The translations under genes and the position numbers were made by a program. The notes below the pieces were generated by a model. The model was not told where the DNA came from. It saw only the letters and a program-made list of their open reading frames with translations, and did no database searches. Positions 42,199 through 49,633 of a stretch of DNA of 64,000 nucleotides are shown piece after piece. The DNA is taken from assembly GCF_003234175.2 (NCBI RefSeq), contig NZ_CP126257.1, positions 1,178,001 to 1,242,000 on the forward strand. Direction: 5' to 3'. The stretch is from Curtobacterium sp. MCSS17_007. GTDB taxonomy: Bacteria > Actinomycetota > Actinomycetes > Actinomycetales > Microbacteriaceae. Position 1 is the first letter of the stretch, and each line of letters begins with the position of its first letter.

Positions 42199-43400
42199 CA
42201 GGCGCGCCCGAGCACCCGGCGGTAGACGTCCTCGAGCCCGGCCGCCGACCGCTCCCAGCTCAGCCGTTCCGCGTGCTCACGCCCTGCGGCCGCCAGCCCC
42301 GAGGCGTAGGCCGGATCGGTCAGGATGTGCTCGATCTCGGCCGCCCAGACGCCCGGGTCACGGGACTCGAGCACGACGCCGGTCTCCCCGTCGACCACGG
42401 CCTCGCGCAGGCCACCGGCAGCCGCGGCGACGACGGGCACCCCGGAAGCGGAACCCTCGAGCGCGACGAGGCCGTACGTCTCGGAGTGCGACGGCACGAG
42501 CACGGCCGCCGCGCCGCGGAACAGGAACGCCAGGTCGGCCCGCGACTGCGGACCGACGAAGGTGACGCGGTCGGCGATGCCGTGCGTCGAGGCGAGCCGA
42601 CGCAGCTCGTCCACGTAGTCGCCCGCCTCGCTCGAGGCGTCGCCCGCGATGACGAGGGTGGGACGTGCCTCCTGGCCGATGCCCGCGACCGCCTCGATCG
42701 CGAGGTCGAGGCCCTTGAGCGGCTGCACGCGTGCCGCGGCGACGACGTAGGGCGACGCGGCACGACGAGCTCCGGAGCCCGCGGGGCGGAAGACCGACCC
42801 GTCGACGCCCGGCGGCACGATCCAGGTGCGGGCGTCGTCGCCCCCGAGGCGGCTGCGGACCGTCGACGCCTCGGCCGCGGAGACCACGACGACGGCGTCG
42901 GACTCCCGCGCCAGCAGGCGTTCACCCGCCATGCGGCCCGCGGACTCCGGGCGCTCGCCCTCCGACAGCGGGGTGTCCGAGTCGGCCGCGATCGAGTGGA
43001 AGGACTGCACGTGGGGGATGCCGCGCTCACGGGCGACGGGCAGCGCGGCCGCGCCGGAGAACCAGTGGTGGGAGTGCAGCACGTCGTAGGGTCCGAGCAC
43101 CTCGAGCCCTCGGCGGAACGGCTCGATGAACGCGTCGTGCTCGCCCTTCGGCACCGGCTCCGCGGGCCCCGCGGACAGGAAGCGCAGGCACACGCCCGGG
43201 ACCAGCGAGACGCTGTCCGGCTGCGTCGGCGCGGACCGTCGCGTGATGATCTCGACCTGGTGCCCCCGGTCTGCCAGCGCCTCGGCCTGGTGGCGGACGA
43301 CGACGTTCATGCCGCCGACCTCGCCGGAGCCGGGCTCGTCGCCGGGGGAGGTGTGCAGCGACACCAGCCCGATGCGCAGGGGTTCAGGGGTGGTGCTCAC
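42198..43400 (-). CDS. GT4 glycosyltransferase (MshA-like)
   Basis: 400 residues, GT-B fold. N-terminal GSGEVGGMNVVVRHQAEALADRGH and the donor-binding half with VVAAARVQPLKGLDLAIEA, LVPSHSETYGLVALEGSASG (EX7E-type acid pair). The GMNV loop is typical of MshA and sucrose-synthase-like enzymes, but a specific acceptor cannot be assigned. GTG 43400 with TAGGCT six bases upstream; coupled to the downstream glycosylase. Confidence 0.88.
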   Translation of the reverse strand: MSTTPEPLRIGLVSLHTSPGDEPGSGEVGGMNVVVRHQAEALADRGHQVEIITRRSAPTQPDSVSLVPGVCLRFLSAGPAEPVPKGEHDAFIEPFRRGLEVLGPYDVLHSHHWFSGAAALPVARERGIPHVQSFHSIAADSDTPLSEGERPESAGRMAGERLLARESDAVVVVSAAEASTVRSRLGGDDARTWIVPPGVDGSVFRPAGSGARRAASPYVVAAARVQPLKGLDLAIEAVAGIGQEARPTLVIAGDASSEAGDYVDELRRLASTHGIADRVTFVGPQSRADLAFLFRGAAAVLVPSHSETYGLVALEGSASGVPVVAAAAGGLREAVVDGETGVVLESRDPGVWAAEIEHILTDPAYASGLAAAGREHAERLSWERSAAGLEDVYRRVLGRA

Positions 43401-43406
43401 CGGACA

Positions 43407-43412
43407 AGCCTA
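43407..43412 (-). promoter_or_regulatory. Leaderless -10 hexamer of the GT4 gene
   Basis: TAGGCT on the minus strand, six bases before GTG 43400. Confidence 0.5.
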
Positions 43413-44306
43413 CCGAGCGGGTCGCCGCTGCGACGGGCGCGCGGGCGCGACGATGGCGGGCCGTCGGCCGGCCTCGTCCAGGGCGTCGGACGGTGGGGCC
43501 ACGCCGCCGGTTCCGCGGCAACGCGCCAGCGGCGGCGCGGCCGTGCCGGTGGGGAGGGCCGGATCACCGCCCAGCACCTGCACCCGTCCGTCGCCGTGCC
43601 GTTCCCAGAACGCGGCCGTCCAGGCACAGAGGGCGCCGTCGAGCAGATCCTCCCGGTGCTTGTGCGTCGGCCCGTGCAGCACCGAGGGCTCGGCGAGCCC
43701 CGCCGTGAGCGGGTGCGCGTCGAGCAGCAGCGGCGGGTCGAGCGGGGTCGTGCGCAGCCGGTGCACGAGGTCGTCGAACGCCACGGCGCGGGCCGCCCGG
43801 GCTTCGGCCGCCGGCACCTTCAGGTCGAGTCGCTTGTAGCGCGGACGCTCGTCGTCGTAGCCGAGCTCCTCGACGCCGACGAGGGTCGTGTACGGGTAGC
43901 ACTCGAACACCGCCGGACCGCGGCGCTCCAGCATGGCCGCGGTCGAGGACACGTAGTCGACGCCGAGGGCGGTCAGCTGGTCGAGCAGCCGGGCGCCGGC
44001 GCTCGCCGCGGAGCCCAGGTTCGTCGGGTTCGCGGCGACCTTCCACCGACCGTAGCGCTGCCCGACCTGCCGTTCGGCCTCGCGGATCCCGGTGGGGTTC
44101 GTCACGACGAGGGAGGCGTCGACGGCGATCAGGGTCGTCGGTCCGAGGTGCGCCGCGATCCAGTCCGTCACGGCATCGACGCCGCGGGCCCAGCCAGCGT
44201 CCGTGATCGTGCCGTCGGCGGCCATCGCGGCGAGCCCGGTCTCGTTCGCGGGCTTCCGGTCGGAGCCGAGCCCCCACGCCAGGTCCACCCCGAGGTACGC
44301 CGTCAC
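43410..44306 (-). CDS. DUF429 RNase H-fold protein
   Basis: 298 residues. DUF429 pattern: YLGVDLAWG with the acidic Asp, TLIAVDASLVVTNPTGIRE, RYGRWKVAANPTNLGS, FECYPYTTLVGVEELG, LDGALCAWTAAFWE. Predicted RNase H-like nuclease fold of unknown target. GTG 44306 chosen because residues upstream are unconserved. Four bases beyond its stop lies the promoter hexamer of the glycosyltransferase gene. Confidence 0.85.
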   Translation of the reverse strand: MTAYLGVDLAWGLGSDRKPANETGLAAMAADGTITDAGWARGVDAVTDWIAAHLGPTTLIAVDASLVVTNPTGIREAERQVGQRYGRWKVAANPTNLGSAASAGARLLDQLTALGVDYVSSTAAMLERRGPAVFECYPYTTLVGVEELGYDDERPRYKRLDLKVPAAEARAARAVAFDDLVHRLRTTPLDPPLLLDAHPLTAGLAEPSVLHGPTHKHREDLLDGALCAWTAAFWERHGDGRVQVLGGDPALPTGTAAPPLARCRGTGGVAPPSDALDEAGRRPAIVAPARPSQRRPAR

Positions 44307-44560
44307 CCCACCATCGTGCACCGTGCCGCCCCCACCCCTGTCACCACCTCCGACCGCTGGTCGCCCCGGTCGACGGAGCAGGAGACGTCGGGTGCGTCCG
44401 GCTCACCCGACAGGATCTGCTCCATCGAGGAGGGCAGGCGAGCGGGCAGAGTGCACGAGGGCGCCGTGTCCGAGCAACGCGGCGCCCCGTTGTGGGGGGT
44501 CGTCCTCGACCGTGAGCAGTCGTCATCCTCTTCGTCGGACAGCCGGAAGGGGCGGACGAC

Positions 44561-45238
44561 ATGCGGTGGGCAGCACTGACGACGAAGACGAAGGCGACGG
44601 TCGTCGTCGCCGTGGCCGCAGCGGTCTGGCTCGGGGGAGTCGGCTCGGCCGGCGCACTCGTCGGGTCGGTCGCAGCGAGCGTCGGGGAGACCCGTCCGGC
44701 TGCGGTCGTGACCGCAGCGGACCCGACCACCGCGCCGGAGGTCACCCGCACGCCGACCCCCACCCCCACCCCGACGCCGGTCGTCGAGGTGAGCGAGGTC
44801 ACGTCGGACGCTCCGGTGCCGTTCGACCGGACGACCATCGACGACCCGGCGCTGCCGAAGGGACAGACGAAGGTCACCACGGCCGGGGTCGACGGCGTCG
44901 AGACGACCACCTGGCGCGTGACCACGACCGACGGTGTGGAGACCGACCGGGTCGAGGTGGGCAATGAGGTCACGAAGACGCCCGTCGCCGAGGTGACCGC
45001 GATCGGCTCGTACGTCGCTCCGGCCCCCGTGGCCCCCGCCCCGGCGGCACCCGCGCAGCAGGCGCCCGCCGCGCCGGCACCCGTGCAGCAGGCGCCGGCG
45101 CAGGAGGTGATCCGACCCGGTGCGTACTGCTCGCCGGCGCAGGCAGGCGCGGTCGCACAGGCGGCAACGGGCAAGTCGTACCGGTGTGGCGGTCACGGGC
45201 CGGACGGGAACGGCGACCTGCACTGGAACACGATGTGA
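44561..45238 (+). CDS. Secreted G5-domain protein
   Basis: 225 residues with a membrane/signal helix (ATVVVAVAAAVWLGGVGSAG), a Thr-Pro repeat (TRTPTPTPTPTP), one G5 domain (VPFDRTTIDDPALPKGQTKV, TTDGVETDRVEVG) and a Pro/Ala/Gln-rich stretch ending in a Cys pair (GAYCSPAQAG, SYRCGGHG) typical of Excalibur-less actinobacterial wall proteins. G5 domains bind GlcNAc-like polymers or zinc, suggesting a cell-wall location. GGAAGGGG lies upstream. Confidence 0.85.
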   Translation: MRWAALTTKTKATVVVAVAAAVWLGGVGSAGALVGSVAASVGETRPAAVVTAADPTTAPEVTRTPTPTPTPTPVVEVSEVTSDAPVPFDRTTIDDPALPKGQTKVTTAGVDGVETTTWRVTTTDGVETDRVEVGNEVTKTPVAEVTAIGSYVAPAPVAPAPAAPAQQAPAAPAPVQQAPAQEVIRPGAYCSPAQAGAVAQAATGKSYRCGGHGPDGNGDLHWNTM

Positions 45239-45259
45239 CCCCGGGCCGAGCGGGCCGTG

Positions 45260-45265
45260 TAGGTT
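45260..45265 (+). promoter_or_regulatory. Leaderless -10 hexamer of the polymerase gene
   Basis: TAGGTT, seven bases before ATG 45273. Confidence 0.45.
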
Positions 45266-45272
45266 CCGCTGC

Positions 45273-46292
45273 ATGGCGAGCGAGGCGACGACGCTGACGG
45301 TCCCGGGGCCCCACGGCGACCGGGAGGTCCGGATCAGCAGCCCGTCCCGGGTGCTCTTCCCCGAGGTCGGCATCACGAAGCTGGAGCTCGCGCAGTACCT
45401 GGTCACCGTCGGCGACGCCTTCGTCCGGGCGAACGGCGACCGTCCGATCTCGCTGCAGCGCTTCGGCTCGGGGATCGACGGGGACTCGTTCTTCTCGAAG
45501 AACCCGCCGAAGGGCGCGCCGGAGTACGTGCGCGACGTCGTGGTGACGTACCCGAGCGCGCGGTCGCACCCGCAGCTCGTGATCGACGAGCCCGCCGTGG
45601 CGGTGTGGGCGGCGCAGATGAACACCGTCGTGTTCCACCCGTGGGCGTCCCGCGCCGAGGACTCCGACCACCCGGACCAGCTCCGCATCGACCTCGACCC
45701 GCAGCCGGGTACCGACTTCCACGACACGGTGCCGATCGCGCACGAGCTCCGGAAGGTGCTCGCCGAGGTCGGGCTCACCGCGTTCATCAAGACGAGCGGC
45801 AACCGCGGCCTGCACGTCTTCGCGCCGATCCGTCCCGAGCACGAGTTCCTCGACGTGCGGCACGCGGTGATCGCCGCGGCCAGGGAGCTCGAGCGGCGGA
45901 TGCCGGAGCAGGTGACCACGGCCTGGTGGAAGGAGGAGCGCGGACAGCGCGTGTTCGTCGACTTCAACCAGGCGAACCGCGACCGGACGATGGCCGGCGC
46001 CTACAGCCCACGAGCGCTCGCGCACGCCAGCGTCTCGACCCCGATCTCGTGGGACGAACTGGACGGAACGGATCCGACGGCCTTCACCGTGCGGACCGTG
46101 CCGGACCGCCTGGCCACCATCGGCGACCCGTGGGAGACCATGCACGACGAGCCGGGCGACATCGCTGGGCTGCTCGGGTGGTGGGAGCGGGACCTGTCGG
46201 ACGGGCTCGGCGAGTTGCCGTTCCCTCCGGACTTCCCGAAGATGCCGGGGGAGCCCCCACGCGTCCAGCCCTCGCGGGCGAAGAAGGCCTGA
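45273..46292 (+). CDS. LigD-type NHEJ polymerase domain protein, stand-alone
   Basis: 339 residues, archaeo-eukaryotic primase-like polymerase of bacterial non-homologous end joining. Motifs: ISSPSRVLFPEVGITK, FFSKNPPKGAPEYVR, LRIDLDPQPGTDF (catalytic DxD), FIKTSGNRGLHVFAP (SGxxGxH), VFVDFNQANRDRTMAGAYS. It fills gaps and adds nucleotides at double-strand breaks. Separate from the ligase, which is coded convergently 290 bases away; no ku gene is in the window. Confidence 0.92.
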   Translation: MASEATTLTVPGPHGDREVRISSPSRVLFPEVGITKLELAQYLVTVGDAFVRANGDRPISLQRFGSGIDGDSFFSKNPPKGAPEYVRDVVVTYPSARSHPQLVIDEPAVAVWAAQMNTVVFHPWASRAEDSDHPDQLRIDLDPQPGTDFHDTVPIAHELRKVLAEVGLTAFIKTSGNRGLHVFAPIRPEHEFLDVRHAVIAAARELERRMPEQVTTAWWKEERGQRVFVDFNQANRDRTMAGAYSPRALAHASVSTPISWDELDGTDPTAFTVRTVPDRLATIGDPWETMHDEPGDIAGLLGWWERDLSDGLGELPFPPDFPKMPGEPPRVQPSRAKKA

Positions 46293-46342
46293 GACCGGGG
46301 AGGGACCGGCGCCGGCGCCGGGCAGGTTCGGGCCGGGCCGGT

Positions 46343-46483
46343 TCAGGCCGCGGTGAGGTCCTCGCGCCGGTCGCTCTCCGCTACGCGCGTCGTGTGCATC
46401 GGCAGGGTCACGCTCGCCGTGTGCAGGCGGGTCAGTCGCGACCAGGTGCCGCGGTGTGCGTCGCTGATGCCGTCGATGATCAT
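46343..46483 (-). CDS. Small protein under a DtxR-like operator
   Basis: 46 residues from ATG 46483 with GGGAGCGGGAC directly upstream. Sequence SDAHRGTWSRLTRLHTASVT is basic and hydrophilic; no family recognised. A longer frame to 46579 exists but lacks a ribosome binding site and would cross the operator. The palindrome 48 bases upstream suggests iron-dependent control. Confidence 0.5.
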   Translation of the reverse strand: MIIDGISDAHRGTWSRLTRLHTASVTLPMHTTRVAESDRREDLTAA

Positions 46484-46530
46484 GTCCCGCTCCCGTCTCC
46501 CCGTGCTGCGGATCCCCGTCCGCAAGTCAC

Positions 46531-46545
46531 TAGTTAGCCTAACTA
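46531..46545. promoter_or_regulatory. DtxR/IdeR-like operator
   Basis: Perfect 15-base inverted repeat TAGTTAGCCTAACTA. Its 11-base core GTTAGGCTAAC (minus strand) is identical to the centre of the known IdeR/DtxR consensus; the outer four bases on each side do not match. Position fits repression of the 46-residue gene starting at 46483. Confidence 0.55.
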
Positions 46546-46582
46546 CTGCGAGCATATTGACGAGCAGCGGGCGGTGCAAGCG

Positions 46583-47626
46583 CTACGACAACACGTCGCG
46601 CAGGTCGTACGCAGAAGGGACATCGAGCTGCTCGAACCCGCACGACCGTGCATCGCGGTCCGGGCGCCAGCGGGCGAACTGCACCGTGTGCCGGAACCGG
46701 TCGCCCTCCATCTGGTCGTACCGCACCTCGAGTACGCGCGACGGCTCGAGCCGCACGAACGAGGTGTCGCGACCCGACGAGAACCGCGACCGTTCCCCGT
46801 CACCGGTGACGGGCCTCCCGTCCGCGTCGCGCAGCACGACCGGGTCGAGCTCCTCGACCAACTGCTGCCGCACCCTGTCGGTGAACGCGGAGACGCCGCC
46901 GACCTGCCGCAGCTCGCCGTCGGCGCCGTACAGGCCCACGAGCAGCGAGCCGACGCCGGTGCCGCTCTTGTGCACCCGGTAGCCGATCGCGACCACGTCG
47001 GCGGTGCGGTGGTGCTTCACCTTGAGCATCGAGCGCTTGTTCGGTTCGTACGGCCGCGTGCGCGGCTTCGCGACGACGCCGTCGAGACCGGCACCCTCGA
47101 AGGTCGTGAGCCACTCGCGGGCGAGGTCGACGTCGAGCGTGGTGCGGGTGACGAACAGCGGATCGGCCATGCCGCTCGCGAGTGCCTCGAGCCGCTCCCG
47201 GCGCTCGTCGAACGGCAGGTCGAGGAGCTCCTGGCCGTCGACGGCGAGCAGGTCGAAGGCGACGAACTGCGCGGGGGTCTCGATGCTGAGCTTGCGGATG
47301 CGTGACTCGGCGGGGTGGATGCGCTGGGACAGGGCCTCCCAGTCGAGGTGCTCGGCACCGGGCTCGCCGGATCGGAGCACGACCTCGCCGTCGAGCACCA
47401 CGGGGTGATCGCGTCCGCCGAACTGCTCGCGGAACGCGTCGACGAGTTCCGGGAAGTACCGGGTGAGCGGCTTGGCACCGCGGCTGCCGATCTCGACGTC
47501 GTCGCCGTCGACCGTCACGATCCCGCGGAAGCCGTCCCACTTCGGCTCGTACCGCAGGCCGCCGCGGACGCTGTCCGGATCGGGGACGGTGGCGACGGCC
47601 TTGGCGAGCATCGGTGCGATCTCCAT
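46583..47626 (-). CDS. ATP-dependent DNA ligase (LigC/LigD-type)
   Basis: 347 residues. Nucleotidyltransferase motif I YEPKWDGFRG with the adenylated Lys, then VVLDGEVV (motif III), DGVVAKPRTRPYEPNKR (motif IV) and SMLKVKHHRTADVVAIG (motif V), followed by an OB domain. Seals breaks in NHEJ or repair. TAGACA six bases before ATG 47626 indicates a leaderless mRNA. Convergent with the polymerase gene. Confidence 0.93.
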   Translation of the reverse strand: MEIAPMLAKAVATVPDPDSVRGGLRYEPKWDGFRGIVTVDGDDVEIGSRGAKPLTRYFPELVDAFREQFGGRDHPVVLDGEVVLRSGEPGAEHLDWEALSQRIHPAESRIRKLSIETPAQFVAFDLLAVDGQELLDLPFDERRERLEALASGMADPLFVTRTTLDVDLAREWLTTFEGAGLDGVVAKPRTRPYEPNKRSMLKVKHHRTADVVAIGYRVHKSGTGVGSLLVGLYGADGELRQVGGVSAFTDRVRQQLVEELDPVVLRDADGRPVTGDGERSRFSSGRDTSFVRLEPSRVLEVRYDQMEGDRFRHTVQFARWRPDRDARSCGFEQLDVPSAYDLRDVLS

Positions 47627-47632
47627 GTGCCC

Positions 47633-47638
47633 TGTCTA
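47633..47638 (-). promoter_or_regulatory. Leaderless -10 hexamer of the ligase gene
   Basis: TAGACA on the minus strand, six bases before ATG 47626. Confidence 0.5.
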
Positions 47639-47681
47639 CTCGACGCGACCGCGCGCGCCGCCGAGCGCGCGTCGGACGGAC

Positions 47682-47700
47682 CGGACGGGAGGCGCGGTGC
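47682..47700. repeat. Half copy of the intergenic palindrome
   Basis: CGGACGGGAGGCGCGGTGC arm without its partner, between the divergent ligase and MBL genes. Confidence 0.65.
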
Positions 47701-47724
47701 GGTGCTCCGTGCACGCCGGGGTCC

Positions 47725-47730
47725 TAGGGT
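47725..47730 (+). promoter_or_regulatory. Leaderless -10 hexamer of the MBL gene
   Basis: TAGGGT, six bases before GTG 47737. Confidence 0.5.
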
Positions 47731-47736
47731 GGTCGC

Positions 47737-48780
47737 GTGACGACCGTGCCCCCGCCGGCAGTGCCGGCACCGGAACCGATCAGCCCCGTGCAGGCCGCCG
47801 CGCTCCGCGACGGCGTCCTGCCGCCCGTCGAGGAGGTCCGCCCGGGCACGTGGACGCTCGCGGTGCCGTTCCGCGGCGGCGTCCCCGACGCCACGCTGAC
47901 GTACGTCCTCGAGGGCGCCGACGGGGCGCTCACGGTCGTCGACCCCGGCTGGGCGGCCGATGACCGGCTCGAGGTCCTCCGTGCGTCCCTCGCCACGATC
48001 GGGCACACGGTCGACGAGGTCGGACTCGTGGTCGTGACCCACCTGCACGCCGACCACCTGGGCGCGGCCGCCGCGCTCCGACGTGCCAGCGGCGCGCGCG
48101 TCGCGATGCACCGGCTCGAGGTCGAGGCGCTCCGGCGCGAGCGCGAGGACGCCGCCGCGAACGACGCCGACATCGCCGGGTGGGGGCTGCCGGACGAGCT
48201 GTTCGCCGGCGTCGTCGCGGCCTGGGGGAGCGGACGCCGGATCGGGCTCGGGCGGACGGAGGAGCCCTTCGCCGACGTGTTCGTCGAGGACGGCGACGTG
48301 CTGCCCGTCGCAGGACGCGAGCTGCGCGCGCTCTGGACCCCGGGCCACACCGCGGGACACCTCTGCCTCGTCGACGAGCGGGACGGGCTGCTGTTCACCG
48401 GCGACCACGTGCTGCCCCGGATCAACCCGGGCATCGGGCTCGGCGGGCGGACGACGTCCAACCCGTTGGGGGACCACCTGGCCTCGCTCGCCCGGCTCGA
48501 GCCGTACGCCGACCTCGAGGTCTGCCCGGGGCACGAGTACCGCTTCCGCGACGTCGGCACGCGGGCGCGGGCACTGGCCCGGCACCGCGAGGAACGGTCA
48601 CGGCACGTCGCCGCTGCGCTCGACGCCCTGTCCGCACCGACGCTGTACGAGGTCGCGTCGCGCGTGCCGTTCAGCGGTGGCATCGGCTCGATGAGGGGGT
48701 TCCTGCTCGCGAGCGCGCTGACCCAGACGGCCTTCCACGCCGACCTGCTCGGTCGGGCGGACGAGGTCCGTCGAGCCTGA
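47737..48780 (+). CDS. MBL-fold metallo-hydrolase
   Basis: 347 residues. Metal-binding VVVTHLHADHLGAAAALRR (HxHxDH), later His in LWTPGHTAGHLCLVD and Asp in FTGDHVLPRIN complete the dinuclear site. C-terminal ~80 residues carry a winged-helix-like segment seen in LACTB2-like members. Could hydrolyse thioesters, RNA or lactones; not specified by sequence. GTG start with TAGGGT six bases upstream. Confidence 0.9.
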   Translation: MTTVPPPAVPAPEPISPVQAAALRDGVLPPVEEVRPGTWTLAVPFRGGVPDATLTYVLEGADGALTVVDPGWAADDRLEVLRASLATIGHTVDEVGLVVVTHLHADHLGAAAALRRASGARVAMHRLEVEALRREREDAAANDADIAGWGLPDELFAGVVAAWGSGRRIGLGRTEEPFADVFVEDGDVLPVAGRELRALWTPGHTAGHLCLVDERDGLLFTGDHVLPRINPGIGLGGRTTSNPLGDHLASLARLEPYADLEVCPGHEYRFRDVGTRARALARHREERSRHVAAALDALSAPTLYEVASRVPFSGGIGSMRGFLLASALTQTAFHADLLGRADEVRRA

Positions 48781-48837
48781 GCGGGCTGTCCGCGTCGTCG
48801 CGACCGGACGGCCGTCAGGTCGGCGTCGGCGTCGGCG

Positions 48838-49470
48838 TCAGACGACGGTGGCGGCGAGGCGCTCGAGCGTGGTCCTGGCGTCGGCGAACTCGGCCGATGC
48901 GTGCTCGGCCAGCGGGGCGAGGTCGGGGATCCGGTCGGCCAGGGTCGCGCTCACGGTGACCGGGTAGAGCTTCATGCCGAGGGCGGTGCCGAGGATCAGG
49001 TGCAGCACGGGCGAGCCGTGGTCCCACGTCTCGGTCGGGGTGCCGGCCTCGTAGGTGGCGCCTCGGCTCACGACGGTGACGACCGGGCGTCCGGCGAGGG
49101 GCTGCACGTCACCGGCGAGGACCCCGGGGACGTGCACACGGTCGATCCACGCCTTGAGGGTGGACGGCACCGTGTAGTTGTACAGCGGAGCCCCCACCAC
49201 CACGGCGTCTGCGGCGAGGAGCTCGTCGATGACCTGCTGGCGGAGTGCCTCGGCCTCGGGGGCGACGGTCTCGTCCGGCGTGCGGTCCGATGCTGCCCAG
49301 TGCAGCGCGGACGTCTCGAGGTGCGGGAGCTGGTCGACGTGCAGGTCCCGCCGCACCACGGTGTACTCCGGGCCCCGCGCGCGCCAGGCGTCTGCGAACG
49401 CGGCGGTCAGTGCGCGCGAACGCGAGTGGGCGAGGTCGGCGGAGGAGTCGATGTGCAGGAGGGTGGGCAT
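48838..49470 (-). CDS. azoR: FMN-dependent NADH:quinone/azo reductase
   Basis: 210 residues, flavodoxin-like fold of the AzoR family. LLHIDSSADLAHSRSRALT (phosphate-binding loop of FMN), ADAVVVGAPLYNYTVPSTL, KAWIDRVHVPGV, TVVSRGATYEAG. Reduces quinones and azo compounds by two electrons with NADH. ATG 49470 has TAGCGT six bases upstream. Confidence 0.92.
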   Translation of the reverse strand: MPTLLHIDSSADLAHSRSRALTAAFADAWRARGPEYTVVRRDLHVDQLPHLETSALHWAASDRTPDETVAPEAEALRQQVIDELLAADAVVVGAPLYNYTVPSTLKAWIDRVHVPGVLAGDVQPLAGRPVVTVVSRGATYEAGTPTETWDHGSPVLHLILGTALGMKLYPVTVSATLADRIPDLAPLAEHASAEFADARTTLERLAATVV

Positions 49471-49476
49471 GCGCCA

Positions 49477-49482
49477 ACGCTA
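49477..49482 (-). promoter_or_regulatory. Leaderless -10 hexamer of azoR
   Basis: TAGCGT on the minus strand, six bases before ATG 49470. Confidence 0.5.
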
Positions 49483-49541
49483 CCGACGCCGAGCCGTGGT
49501 GGACGGGCAGCCCACCGATCCGGTCCCGCAGGACGCCGGAC

Positions 49542-49576
49542 GGCCCCGTCGTGTCCGGTCGGGACACGGCGGGGCC
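49542..49576. terminator. Hairpin terminator of the surface-protein gene
   Basis: GGCCCCGTCGTGTCC (49542-49556) pairs with GGACACGGCGGGGCC (49562-49576) with one mismatch; lies downstream of the surface-protein stop at 49634. A half copy of the intergenic palindrome (49583-49597) follows it. Confidence 0.7.
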
Positions 49577-49633
49577 GCGGGAGGTGCCTCCCGTCCGACC
49601 GTCTCGTGACGGAGCGGAACCGGAGGCAGCGGG

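Noticed and set aside
48815..48840. GGCGTC hexamer run before the azoR stop
   Set aside because: Only about four short units in GC-rich sequence; no sign of function.
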